Assembly (NCBI GenBank): GCA_036877525.1
Contig: JAZGTH010000009.1
Coordinates: forward strand, 2,447,501 to 2,511,500
Direction: 5' to 3'
DNA: 64,000 bases
Source: Chromobotia macracanthus
Lineage: Eukaryota; Chordata; Actinopteri; Cypriniformes; Botiidae
A program made the translations under genes and the position numbers. Positions within the stretch are counted from its first letter, which is position 1. Every line of letters begins with the position of its first letter. Of this stretch, positions 35,026 to 46,300 are shown piece after piece. Below the pieces are notes generated by a model. It had not been told where the DNA came from. It was given only the letters and a program-made list of their open reading frames with translations, and did no database searches.

Positions 35026-36846
35026 TATATTGTTTGTCTGTGAGTACAGTATTTTAAATATAAAAGAAATAATATTTGTACCAAACGGATACATTAAAAT
35101 AATAGTCATTTATTAATGCCGTTTTAAGAATGTACATTACAGTAGCATCGCAAGTGCTGAAGCTGTTGTACTAAAGCTCAGATGCTGGATGCAGTGAACG
35201 GTACACACAGTAAACACCTGAGCATGACTCCACCAGTGTCTCAGTCACAGGGAACAACATGTCCTTGCACACTTGGGATTTTACACATAGTACAACTGTA
35301 TATAACCTAAACGTGGAATTTTTAATCGGATGAGTCTGTTATATGTCCGTCTCAATCTACTGTGAATGTTGCACAAGTATCACATCCCCATCCCTATAGG
35401 ATATTTTTTGCATCCCATGAAAAATAGCTGGTAGGCAAACAAAGATCTTATTAATTTCAAAACAGAGCTGTGTAATATCCGTATTATCCATACAATAAAC
35501 ACGTTTAAACAATTTAAACATCAGTGTGTATTGAGGAATAATTTCTCTGATATCTTGTGTTTATAAAAGATAAATTCACTCTTGTAATGTTGAGACACTG
35601 TACAATAAAATTTTGTGCAAGGTCATCACAGTCAGACTCACTGTTGCATAAAAAAGCACTTTCTCTTAGACAGACAGACAGACAGACTTGTGAGGACACT
35701 AGCAATTGGTAAAATGGTGTGAAGCTGGTTAATAATGTTTTGTAGTATTTTTTCACTATAAACTCCTGAAACTTTAATGCACTTGCAATAACAAAAGAAC
35801 AAGACCAGGGACAGAATACAGAAACCTTCATAGATATTTGTTTTTTTAGATGGCTGGAGGTCTTCAAGACACCATGACTCTGATCTCATTACCAGAGTGA
35901 CAGGAGCCGTGAGAGAGCCCCCAGCCCTGCAGAGAGACAGATGGGCTCAGCGACACCTCTGTGCCTCATCATTTACTGTGAGGAAGAAGGTACTTTAAAT
36001 GATGAGGAGACAGACAAGGCAGAAGTGTTGTGTTGTGTCAAATACGTAATATATTCCTTGGACTTAATGGTAATCCTTGTTTATTTTAACATGCTGTGCA
36101 TGTGGGTGATATTTCACCCTGAAATCAAAAGAAAGAAGAACTTATACAGTATGTTGCATAAAGAAAATGAAGCTTTAAGATTTGTTACAAGGTTAATGGT
36201 GATTGTTGTTGTTGTACTGCATTAAAACCACAACTGAGAATATCGACTAAATACTCTAAACGCACTAAATAATGTCACCATGCAGAAGTAATAACATTAC
36301 ATGGTCCTAAAATGTTTCTTTTTCTTTGCTTTGCTTATGGAAATAGTTATAATTGTTCTCCTTTTGACTGTGACCTGGGGCTGCTCTTTAACAAACCATT
36401 ATAATTGCTCTTCTTGTGACTGTTGCATGGTGCTTTAGAGAGACCCTTGTGTCTTTAGGGGTCACTGTGATGTACGAGCACCGGGACTCGCAGTAAGACC
36501 CGGTCGGTAATGATATTTAATAATGATGAATTATGATCGTGCTTACCGTGTCTGAGTTTAAGTCCCGCTGCTGACACAGGCGGTACAGAAATGAAGTTTG
36601 CTCCTTAAGCAGCGTTTGTCGCGTCGTGAGAAATACCGTCCCCCCAACGTTAAGACGGACCCATTTGCCGTTATTGCCTCCGGTACCGACAGCACCGCTC
36701 GGTATCTCGTCCGTCTTGGCTCCTTCGTTGTCTTTGCTGTTATTGTTGTTATTATTATTATTATTATTATTTAGATTGCTGTGAGGTGTTGAAGGGGATC
36801 CCGTTTCCGGTGAAGCCACCGTTTTTCCTTTGTCCTCCGTTGCCAT
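32644..36846 (-). CDS. kctd17: KCTD17-like BTB/POZ substrate adaptor (KCTD2/5/17 family)
   Basis: BTB/T1-domain adaptor for Cullin-3 ubiquitin ligase; human KCTD17 targets trichoplein and affects ciliogenesis. Minus-strand exons: 36547-36846, 34599-34707, 34339-34430, 33893-33988, 33044-33169, 32644-32724; phases close, giving 267 residues. Exon 1 has a low-complexity N-terminus with an 11-Asn run coded by a TTA/AAT microsatellite (about residues 26-36), then the BTB start KWVRLNVGGTVFLTTRQTL. Exon 2 continues DETGAYVIDRDPTYFGPILN; then come VLEEAEFYNI, the shared [23 protein letters not shown] segment and NIGSSYSYGTEDQAEFLCVVS. The VPPKHVYR and VNIGSS residues favour KCTD17 over KCTD2/5. The last exon is Glu-rich, like the acidic KCTD17 tail; its donor (AAG|GTTGGA) is weak. 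Read-through instead would stop after VGTPTDT at 33020 beside an AATAAA, giving a possible shorter isoform. Introns contain a GA run (33181-33238), a MITE and a short transposon fragment. Confidence 0.88.
33181..33238. repeat. (GA)n microsatellite
   Basis: GA/AGAC-rich dinucleotide run in a kctd17 intron, about 12 bp from the exon 5 acceptor on the minus strand. There it reads as a CT-rich tract. Confidence 0.95.
33448..33545. mobile_element. High-copy fish DNA-transposon fragment
   Basis: Contains CCTGCTCCTGGTGGGCCAGTG, then GAGTTTAGCTCCAATCC and ACTTGAACCAGCTAATCAAGG. This string recurs widely in cyprinid genomes and is usually assigned to a non-autonomous DNA transposon. Identification is from memory. 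Confidence 0.45.
33623..33876 (+). mobile_element. MITE-like element family A, copy 4 (kctd17 intron 4)
   Basis: Shares GAGCAAGTACATGACAGATC and the TTATAATGTGAGCTGTCGAG core with the copies at 9045 and 21137. Ends are more diverged (TTAAAGGTGCAGT; TTTACAGCTTTCAGC). The right end lies about 15 bp from kctd17 exon 4. Confidence 0.6.
34708..36546 (-). other. kctd17: kctd17 intron 1
   Basis: The 1.8-kb intron carries a (TA)n run at 34989-35022 and a GACA tetranucleotide run at about 35669-35688. Otherwise no feature was recognised. Confidence 0.5.
36742..36772. repeat. (AAT/ATT)n microsatellite inside kctd17 coding exon 1
   Basis: Nearly pure ATT repeat on the plus strand. Read on the minus strand as AAT/AAC codons it encodes the 11-residue poly-Asn tract of the KCTD17-like protein. 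Length polymorphism would change protein length without a frameshift. Confidence 0.95.
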
Positions 36847-37052
36847 TACGGTACGGAACCGAGCCGATGCTCTCCTGTCTCCCGTTGCTAAGCGCGTATC
36901 GAAGGAGCAACACGAGCGTTGATTGGCTCGTATCCGGCGGCTCCGCCCATTTGTCTGAAGACAGAATAAATCGCTTTTAGATTAAGATAGTTAATATAGT
37001 TAAGTATGCGTTTAGTTAACGCTAGTTAATCTGGTTTAGACTACTTGTAACG
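36847..37052. promoter_or_regulatory. Putative kctd17 promoter (possibly bidirectional)
   Basis: 206 bp between the kctd17 ATG on the minus strand and an orphan ATG with a good splice donor on the plus strand. Contains a CCAAT-type ATTGGCT (about 36920). Bidirectionality is an inference. Confidence 0.4.
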
Positions 37053-37109
37053 ATGGCAACCAAACGTTTTACCGAGCTCATGCTCAGTAATGCTGACGAA
37101 TGTCTAACT
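37053..37109 (+). other. Candidate orphan first coding exon
   Basis: ATG in good context (ACGATGG) opens 19 codons, beginning MATKRFTELMLSN, and ends at ACT|GTAAGT, a strong donor in phase 0. I do not recognise the protein. The only compatible downstream exon I noticed is 39338-39394 (acceptor TTTCCAG, 18 codons then TAG), which would give a 37-residue product. It could be the relic of a longer gene, an uncharacterised microprotein, or chance. Confidence 0.25.
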
Positions 37110-37216
37110 GTAAGTATATGATGCAAATATGAACACTTAATGATTTATTTAATGAGTTTTATTATTGTTTATATTAAAACTAGATTAGTTATAAATCGTA
37201 AATGTTTAAAATGAAT

Positions 37217-37289
37217 CACCCCAGATGGGACTCGAACCCACAATCCCTGGCTTAGGAGGCCAGTGCCTTATCCATTAGGCCACTGGGGC
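37217..37289 (-). tRNA. tRNA-Arg (anticodon CCT)
   Basis: 73-nt gene on the minus strand. The acceptor stem GCCCCAG pairs with CTGGGGT, the anticodon loop reads CTCCTAA with anticodon CCT, and the T-arm has GGTTCGAGTCC. The 5' and anticodon regions match vertebrate tRNA-Arg-CCT. There is no intron. Confidence 0.95.
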
Positions 37290-37416
37290 TTGCGTCACAC
37301 CTTAAAATTACTCCTGTAGAAAGTTTGTTCTAGATTGTTTCTCAATCATTAAAAATAATGATTAATATGTTGATTTTCTCATAATTACAAAAGCATATCG
37401 TATATAATTATAATTA

Positions 37417-37436
37417 TAGATAGCAAGATAGCTATC

Positions 37437-37467
<31 letters not shown>

Positions 37468-37480
37468 TGCTTGCTATCTA
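37417..37480. repeat. Inverted repeat around a (TA)n run
   Basis: Eleven-base arms TAGATAGCAAG (37417) and CTTGCTATCTA (37470) flank an AT-rich centre with a (TA)n run at 37446-37467. This can fold into a cruciform or hairpin. Confidence 0.7.
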
Positions 37481-37941
37481 GAGCCACACTTGTACATATT
37501 TGGAGGTGTTTATATATTTTAATTTGTCGGGCTGGTAAATTTATTTATAGATTTATGATTTATTTACAACAAATCAGACACGCTCACTGTCGTACGATTA
37601 TGAGCTTTTTAGAGGACCCCGGGCTTTTATTTTGAAATGATGTGACACCGGCACGTTTAAAGAACTGAAATTTACTTTCTCAGACAATAAAGTTCACAAA
37701 CCTCGATTAACTCGTACAGGTGTAATTATGTGTGAAATGTTGTGGCTTATGAATATTTTACATTACATAGTAAACAAAATACAAATGACAATACTGCATT
37801 CTTGTGTAAGCTTCCGGCGTATGCAGAGATTATTTATACGGCTTTTATATGCAAAATAAACTTATTTTACAAATGCAAAATGCTTATAACAACATGTTTG
37901 TTGTGCACAAATAGTCACGATAAGAGGGTTGCGAGCACGGT

Positions 37942-38013
37942 GGTTCCATGGTGTAATGGTTAGCACTCTGGACTCTGAATCCAGCGATCCGAGTTCAAAT
38001 CTCGGTGGAACCT
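37942..38013 (+). tRNA. tRNA-Gln (anticodon CTG)
   Basis: 72-nt gene. Acceptor stem GGTTCCA pairs with TGGAACC, A-box TGGTGTAATGG, anticodon loop ACTCTGAA with anticodon CTG, B-box GAGTTCAAATC. A TTTT Pol III terminator lies 4 nt downstream, inside the first unit of the following satellite. Confidence 0.95.
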
Positions 38014-38440
38014 GAACTTTTCCTTAAGAAAACTTCAAACTTATATACGATTCTGAACTTTTCCTTAAGAAAACTTCAAACTTATATACGATTCTGAACT
38101 TTTCCTTAAGAAAACTTCAAACTTATATACGATTCTGAACTTTTCCTTAAGAAAACTTCAACTTATATACGATTCTGAACTTTTCCTTAAAAAACTTCAA
38201 CCGATGAACTTTTCCTTAAGAAAACTTCAAACTTATATACGATTCTGAACTTTTCCTTAAGAAAACTTCAAACTTATATACGATTCTGAACTTTTCCTTA
38301 AGAAAACTTCAAACTTATATACGATTCTGAACTTTTCCTTAAGAAAACTTCAACCTTATATACGATTCTGAACTTTTCCTTAAGAAAACTTCAAACTTAT
38401 ATACGATTCTGAACTTTTCCTTAAGAAAACTTCAACTCCC
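38014..38440. repeat. 41-bp tandem satellite abutting tRNA-Gln
   Basis: About 11 units of a 41-bp sequence starting GAACTTTTCCTTAAGAAAAC and ending TTATATACGATTCT, beginning at the base after the tRNA-Gln 3' end. Two units (about 38178-38220) are shortened and one base varies here and there; otherwise the units are almost identical, implying recent expansion. Each unit carries a TTTT tract and a near-palindromic TTTTCCTTAAGAAAA. Confidence 0.95.
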
Positions 38441-39960
38441 TCTTTTGTTAGACATAAAACCATAAACCAGTTCAGAGAAACGCACGCACCTGTCCAAATA
38501 ACACCATTACAAACTAAAAAAGACTGAACAAATAATATTTTATTACAAAATATAAATGAAACATGAACAGATTCACTATTACCAGTCTTGACTCTGTAAT
38601 GCTGAAATGACCTGTCTGTAATACTGTAAAACTAACTTCTCTTCCTGCCCAGCTAAAATAGATCATAAATGGTATACACTAATACTTACACTTGCTAGAA
38701 TAAGCAGATAAAATGTATTATTAAGCGTTGCACACTTGCACAGGTTCTCAAAATGGTTGGAAAATTACAAAGTTTTTCATTTGTATGTACATTTACATTT
38801 CGGCATTTAGCAGACATTTTCATCCAGAGTGACTTGAGGCAAATGATAAAGCAGTGAGGCAATAACATGAAAAGTGCTGTACAATCATACCGGAGGAAAG
38901 GCAGACTTTTCTGGAATTGTGTAAATTCCCATGTATCCCACATCAGCTGTACTCACTTCAAGAAACTGTTGTGATTCTGATTTATGGACAAAAATTGGCT
39001 ACCTGAAGCAGGGGACTTATAACAAACAATCTTTTAACCAACACTATTGTGAAAACAAATTATTTGCGTCAAAGTAGAAAATGGGCTTATCTGAAATAGT
39101 AAATATTACAATAATAAACTGGTTTGGAAACAAATTCATTGCAATCTTTACTGTCTTTTTGAGACTGGTTGTACAGAAAATGCATACAAAATGATCAATG
39201 CGTGTAGACTTTGTCATTTCTGCCCATTCAAAAGTAATAAGTACAGTAACTTAAAGAGGAAAATACAGTTCATCTTCTGAATAACAAAACTTTGAACATC
39301 TTTAAATATATTCAATTGTACACAGATTTGTTTCCAGGTAAACTTTCCTGAGCTACCAGCAGTGGACACAGTGGTGAATCTGCAAGAAATCTAGTAACAT
39401 GGTATGGCCATCCAACACGGTTCATCACCTTAAGATCAGCAGATCAATTACATATAATTGTATAAAGAATTAATATTTTGTAGACTGAGATGCACATGCA
39501 ATCATTAAAAGTTATTACATTCTTTAAGAATAGATAGATGCACAGAATAGCTGTAATATCCATCTGTATCCATCCATCTGAATGACTTTCAACCTACAAC
39601 TTCAGTGTCTCACTGTTTCTCACCCTCTCATTCAGTTTCCATGCTGCAATACTTAAAACAACTCCTAAATGAGTTTTATTTTTGCACTTTTTAATCATGT
39701 ACAATACTCACCAGAGTGAGAAATATCATAGCTTATTAACAGGTACTTTCAACAACAAAATGCTGTTCAGATGAGCAGAGTACATCTAGTGCAGTCTCAT
39801 AAAATCTGAAATACCTCTCGAGTTGTTTATTGTAAATATAAAAGCCCATCAAATATTATAAAGTGAATGGAGTCAGGACCTTATTCTTTAAGGTTCAGTA
39901 CGAAAGAGGTACTAAAGCAATAAGATGAAACATGATAAACAACATGATAGAAACAACACC
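38441..39960. other. Intergenic, between the satellite and ep300
   Basis: AT-rich sequence with an L2/SINE-tail fragment at 38788-38843 (reverse) and the speculative exon at 39338-39394. No recognised gene. Confidence 0.4.
38788..38843 (-). repeat. L2/SINE 3'-tail fragment
   Basis: Reverse copy of the fish SINE/L2 tail (plus-strand TTTAGCAGACATTTTCATCC), without a tRNA-like head. Confidence 0.6.
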
Positions 39961-40384
39961 GAGCTTTTGAACGGGGACCTCAAACTAAAGCGTTTCGGTG
40001 TCGTTTGGTCGCAACCGGACGGCGCGTTGCGTTCATCCGAGCAGACCGGCGGCGAGCGCACACGGCGGGCACGGGAAATGGTTCAAGTGCGCGGTCGGTG
40101 AACTCCTGGATGGGACTGGAGGAGTTCCTCTGAAGCGAGCTCCTTTCTTGCCTCCTCCTCCGCTTGCAGACTCGTATAAAGAACAAAACTCGGGCCGGGG
40201 AGGGGGTCGATACGCCGGAGCTGAAACCGAGAGGCGAACCCAGGAAAGAGGAGCATTTCGTACCCGAGACTTTCCCCCCCTTCGTCCCTAAAAAGGAGGG
40301 GGAAAAGTCACATTTAAAGCCGAGGATTAGGAACCGGTCGAGGCGCTCATCTCGGAGGATATAGTCGTTAATTCGGTCAAAAAT
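39961..40384 (+). promoter_or_regulatory. ep300: ep300 CpG-rich promoter and 5' UTR
   Basis: GC- and CpG-rich sequence begins abruptly near 39975 and runs past the ATG into intron 1 (to about 41000), the usual CpG-island start of a broadly expressed gene. No TATA box seen. Confidence 0.55.
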
Positions 40385-43300
40385 ATGGCCGAGAACGTTC
40401 TGGACTCCGGCCCGCCTTCAGCCAAGAGGCCTAAGCTGTCCTCCCCGGCGCTCTCCGCCAGCGACGGAAACGGTAAATATGTCGCATTTCTCACGGTACC
40501 GGGATGTCGCGATGGCTCGTTCCCGGGAGTCTGAGGTGTGCCCGTGCTCGCCCGGGGCTCGACGGGGGCGATCTCGTTTCTTTTCGGTCGTCACGGGCTA
40601 GTTTGGGGAGCTAACTAGTTTTAGCTCGTCGCTGCGGCTAACGGTTAGCACGAGCTAACGGTTAGCACGAGCTAACCGGTCCACCGGACGAGACGAGCGC
40701 CGCACGCAGCGGCCGTGATCGGTGTCGTCCGGTGCAAACGTGTCGCGAATGGCTGCACGACACACGGTGCGCTTTAGGTTACGTTAAGTCCCCGGTAAAT
40801 GCAACGGGAAAGTCGTTTCGTTTGCAAAACGGTTTGCACCAGATCCTGAGGCGAATTCATAGAAATGCAAAGACCGGGTCGTATACCGACTGGTGCAATC
40901 GCAAACACGGACGACTGGTTGTTGAAAACGGTATTTTGGGGTTTGATCAACACTCTCCGTTCACCGGTAATCGATTAACGTGTTAGCCGGGCTTGCTCGA
41001 CTTGAGTCCACCAACTTCCAAACTTTACGGCGGCACTTGAGCGCAGTTTTCGCAGACTGCTCATGTGCCACCGCTCGGTACATTAAGATTTATTATGTGT
41101 TTTAATGCATGTGTTTTTTCTGGACTTTTCATAATAAATGGGTTTATAACCAGCTGGTCATCTCATCGCAGGCTGGTTCTGAAGGCCCGCACCGCAACTC
41201 CGTGCCATTGTTAGCTTGATCAATCCCCTCGTCATCATTTTGAGGTCCGGATGTTTTGTCGCAGCTGAAGCTCAGTTTATGAGTTGAATTGCTGTTTAAT
41301 GCATATAGCTTGACTGCTGGACACATGTGAGGACACACGGGGACTTGTCTTGTGTGTGTGTGAGTTAGCTTGTGGCTCAAATCGCGCTACGTGCGTCGGT
41401 CATTTTTCTTGATTTCCATTGTTCATCCATAACACAAATGGCGAGTCTCCTCCTGCAAACAAATCGTGAAACTTCTTTAAAGTTCACCTGATGCCAGTTG
41501 CCACCACGTAGACGTGTTGCTGTTTTTGCTATAGTTTGGTATATAGTTTGTGTTAAATTGCATGTTTTCTTCATAGGAGAAGTGGGTCCCTTTGTTGACG
41601 TCTGTGGTGCCCTCAACACCTTTTGTTTCCGAGTTTGATTTGTTCATTATAGTGCTAATAATCATTAAAATAACGTGCATATACATGCATTATTCTGCAT
41701 CATGTATTGCAGATGTGTTTGTGCATCTGTTTGTTTTGTGTAAGGTGTGTGTGTGTGGTCCCCATCACAGCACTTTCAGGACCACCACCAATTTCTTGAG
41801 TATTAAAACTATTACATTTGTTAATCTAATACCCTTTGGCCGAAGGAAGCGGGAGATATACACAAGAATGGGTGGCAAAATGATGATCTCTTTAGTTTAC
41901 AAACTTTTACGTGGATGTAAATGTCAGTGAAAGGCTGTTTTTAAATGCATTTATTTGATAAAATACCATTATACGCTTATGTTACTGAGAAGCATGTGTT
42001 GACCATGACAAGTCTTTGTATTATAACTTAATAACATATAATAATAATATGTTATATAATATAATAATAACTTCATAACAGCTCCTTCATGTTTAACTCC
42101 CTGTCAAATCCCGGCTAGCCAAAGTAGTTTTCCTGAAACATGTCTGTCAGTTATCTTGGTGGAAGGATGTGCCCATTGGATTACATACTGCTGCCAGTTT
42201 TGGGATGCACTGAAGGCAAACATATCATCAACTTACACAGCGTGGTAATAAAAAGTGGTCACCATGGTCTCTTTGCCTCATTACGACTGGTGAAAATTCC
42301 CATTTAAAGCTCTGGTGCTAAGAAATTAATGTGTGAAGGCCCTGTAACATAATAATGTAGGAGAGATTGGGGAAATTAATTTATGCAAGCGGACTTAAAA
42401 TTCGACCTGCTTGTTATCCTGATGTTTTAATCTACCTACACAAAGTAATACATGCTGTTTGCCAGTATTATTCTTTCTTTTAATTCTTCTCATTAATCTC
42501 TTGCCCAAATTCCTCCATTTCCTGCTTCCTGAAGACTTCGGTTCATTTTTCGACCTGGAGCACGACCTTCCAGATGAGCTAATCAGTTCCTCAGAGCTGA
42601 GTCTGGCAAATGGTGGAGGGGACCTCGGTCAGCTGCACACCAGTGTGGGCGGGGCCATCGGAGGGGGTGTGTCCGGTGGCCAGGATGCAGCAGCAAAGCA
42701 CAAGCAGCTCTCTGAACTCCTCCGGCATGGATCCACAGCTTCAGTTCAGGCCAGCCCAGCGGGAGCCTCAATGGGGCTTTTTGGGAATATGAAGGCTTCT
42801 CCAGGTCCCCAGGGCATGGGCGCACAAGGGCAGCAACATCTTTCCCCTCAGCAGGCCACTCTAATGCAGCAGCAGCAGATGGCAGGGATGGTGGGCAACA
42901 GAAACATGCTTGGACCTCAGAAAGGCAATGGACAGCAGCAGGCAGGAGGACCCTCTCCCCAGCAGCAAAGCATCCTGGGCGGGCAGATGATGATGAATGG
43001 GTCGCCCAGAATAGGGCATCACAACCCAGGCATGGGTGGAAACAGTAACCTGTTAGCTGAGGCTCTTCAGCAGCAGCAAACCACAGGTGGCCAGGGTGGG
43101 ATGAGGGCTCAGCAGCCTGGAGCAATGAACAAGGTAAATCTGTGACATCAGCACTGGAAAATCACACACACACACCTTATTATACTCTATGATAAACCCT
43201 TTCCTCCGTTGGCATTTTATTAAAGGTAGGGTAGATTTCGGAAAGGCTAGCAATACCAAACTAGCGTTGAAAGTATAAGATTCCTGCATTTGGACCAAAT

Positions 43301-46300
43301 GCCGAATCATTGCAGCATATTTATATAAATATATTTAGACAGTGTTACTTAGTGATTGTTATCAGGATGTAAAAAGACTTTCAACACAACAAAAAATGTT
43401 TTGGAAAAGGCCTACCTTGCCTTTAAGTTATTTTCTGACAAATGATATTGACAGCTTGGCCAGTGTTTGAAAAGCTCTCCAATTTTTTCTCTGTGTGTTT
43501 CTTACAGATGGGAATGAATGCAGGTTCAGGCCCCTATGGAGGCCCGTATGGTCAGCCTGCCAGTCAGGGTCTTGGTGCGGCAGGGCTGGCCCCTCAGCTC
43601 CAGAACAAACCAGGTCTGCCCAACAGTCCGGCCCAGTTTAACCTTGATAAGAAACCTCAGCCTATGCAAGGCATTCCTGGCATGGTTCGTAAATAATGTC
43701 CACTTTGATACTTATTTTAGAGGTGTCATTAGCTGTAAGTTTTCTGTAGTCATTTAAATAAAAGATGTCTCTTTTTAGGATGGATCTTCATGATTTCAGA
43801 ATAAGTTTTGTTCATACCTCCTTCTCTTTCTACCTTTCCCATCTCTCTAATCTCCATCTACAGCAGGCATCTCAGCCCTCCCCAGCAGGTGTTGTTGGAG
43901 GTGCAGGAGCGGCCGGCATGGTGCCCAACACCCAGGGAACTCTCGGGCCCGGATCAGCGGTGACCGCGGCAGCAGTGGGTGGCGTCCCGCCAGCGGCCGA
44001 CCCAGAGAAACGCAAACTCATACAGCAGCAGCTGGTACTCTTGCTTCATGCCCACAAGTGCCAGCGGCGGGAGCAGGCCAATGGTGAAATACGGCAGTGC
44101 AACCTGCCCCACTGTCGTACCATGAAGAATGTCCTTAACCACATGACACACTGCCAGGCTGGCAAGTCATGCCAAGGTAGGAATATAAACTGCACTGAAA
44201 AATTTACATGTTCTGTTTTGCTGCTCAGCTAATCTGCTCATTTATATAACATTGTGCATTAGCTAATACCAGCATTAAGGTTTGTGTTTTGATTGTTTCT
44301 CTCTATTTCAGTGGCCCACTGTGCCTCATCCAGGCAGATCATCTCTCACTGGAAAAACTGCACGCGGCAAGATTGCCCTGTGTGTCTGCCTTTGAAAAAT
44401 GCCGGAGACAAGAGGAATCAACAGAGTGAGTGTGTGTATCCATACAAAAGATGCTAATTTGTGCATATCAACCACACAAGTTACGTGTAACTGTGATGTT
44501 AAAGGTAGGGTAGGCAATTTCGGACCGAATGCAATGATTGGAGGAACATTTTGTCCTGTGCCTTCCACAGAAAATATATATAAACACATTTAGTCCACTT
44601 TACTTATTGTTATATGGATGTGAAGAGACTTTCACAACAAATCACAACAAAAAATGTTTGGGGAAAAAAATCGCCTACCCTGCCTGTTGTAATCTTTTCA
44701 TCCATGCCTTCAGTGTAACTATATTTACTCTTTGAATTTTAAACAATTTTATTACTATGTTCACTTTCTTGCCTGTTGAACTGACTGTTACTTTGTGCTT
44801 CATCTTTATTGTCTCATCTCCTCAGCTCTTTTGGCCTCTGCGGGTGTGGGATTAGGCTCTGCTTTGGGTAACATGGCCGGTGGCTCCCCCAGTGCCCCCA
44901 GTCTCAACCCTCCTGGGCAGATTGACCCCAGCTCCATTGAGAGGGCTTATGCAGCTTTGGGACTCACGTACCAGGGAAACCAGGCACCCTCTCAGCCTGT
45001 TCAGCAAACATCACGGGCCCTGAACACTATGGGTATGACAGAGACTGCCTTGATGTATATCTGCTATATTTTAGCTTTATGTTAACACAATGTTTATTCT
45101 GAAATTGCAGTTGTGTTTTGTCAGTAAAGTGTCAGACTTTTGGCGTGATTGCCTCTTCTCATGATCTGTCTTGAAGCAGGATCGAATCCCACTGGTGTTA
45201 ATGGGGCTGTAGGTGGTCAGTCTCAGAATCAGCAGTCAAACCTTCTGCAGGACACAATGCTGCATCTAAACATGACTGCTCAGAGGTAAGCAAAGATCTC
45301 AAGTAAACGGTTGCCGTTCTCTCCTTTCCAGAGCAGCACTAACCTGCAACCAGCTCAGTTTCTGAAAGTTGATGTACCAGCTTCTCATTTGTCTCCATCG
45401 CTGCTCCTCCTGCAGTTTGATGAATGACGGTGCTGTGGGGTCCATGCCTGTGGCAAACCCAGCTGCTGGTGCTGGCATGAGGAAGAACTGGCACGAGGAC
45501 ATCACCCAGGATCTGCGCAACCACCTGGTGCACAAACTGTGAGTCAGACGTTGCTTACTGAAAACTTTGCATGAAGAAGTCAAATTAAGCTCAGTTTTGT
45601 TTTATTGTATTGGTGCAAAAAGATTTTCAAAAATAATCAGGTCATCAGGGATGAACAACCTAGTCATCCAACAATTGTTTAATGAGGTTTAATGTTTTAC
45701 TAGTCTTTTCAAAGCTGTAATGTTGAGTTAAAAGTATTCTAAATTTAACGTATGTCTCAAACCTCTGTGTTGGTAGAGCAGTGCAAAAGGTTGCAAGTTT
45801 GATTCCCAGGGAAGACGCATACTGATTAAATGTATAGCTTGAATGCACTAAGATCACGTTTTCAATAAAAGCGCCTGCCAAATGAATAAATGTAAATGCC
45901 TCTGATTGGAATCTTGTGAAGCCTAAAACTTGTACTGTGATCCTCAGGGTTCCTGTATCTCAGTTAGTAGATCATTGCATTAGCAGCGCAAAGGTTGTGG
46001 GTTTGATTCCCAGGGAGCACATGTACTGACAAAATGTGTAACTTGAATGTCCTGTAAGTTTGGAATCAAACTTTGGAAAAAAGCTTCTGCCAAATGCATA
46101 AATGTAAGTTAGTGTGCTGATCATTGATTGAGTCAGTTTTGAAAATATGTAATATTGCACATCTCTAGTGCAATACTATAACACAATGACATGAAGAGAC
46201 ATTGAACAAAGTTGATTAAACATGAGTTGATAAGAATGTGGTTTGCCTTTTGCTTCTCCTTTCAGAGTCCAGGCCATTTTCCCCACTCCAGACCCAGCTG

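Noticed and set aside
38014..38440. CRISPR-like array after tRNA-Gln
   Set aside because: Head-to-tail identical units without spacers; a satellite.
42583..43125. 180-codon minus-strand frame opposite ep300 exon 2
   Set aside because: Shadow of the Gln/Gly-rich ep300 coding strand; the plus strand matches p300.
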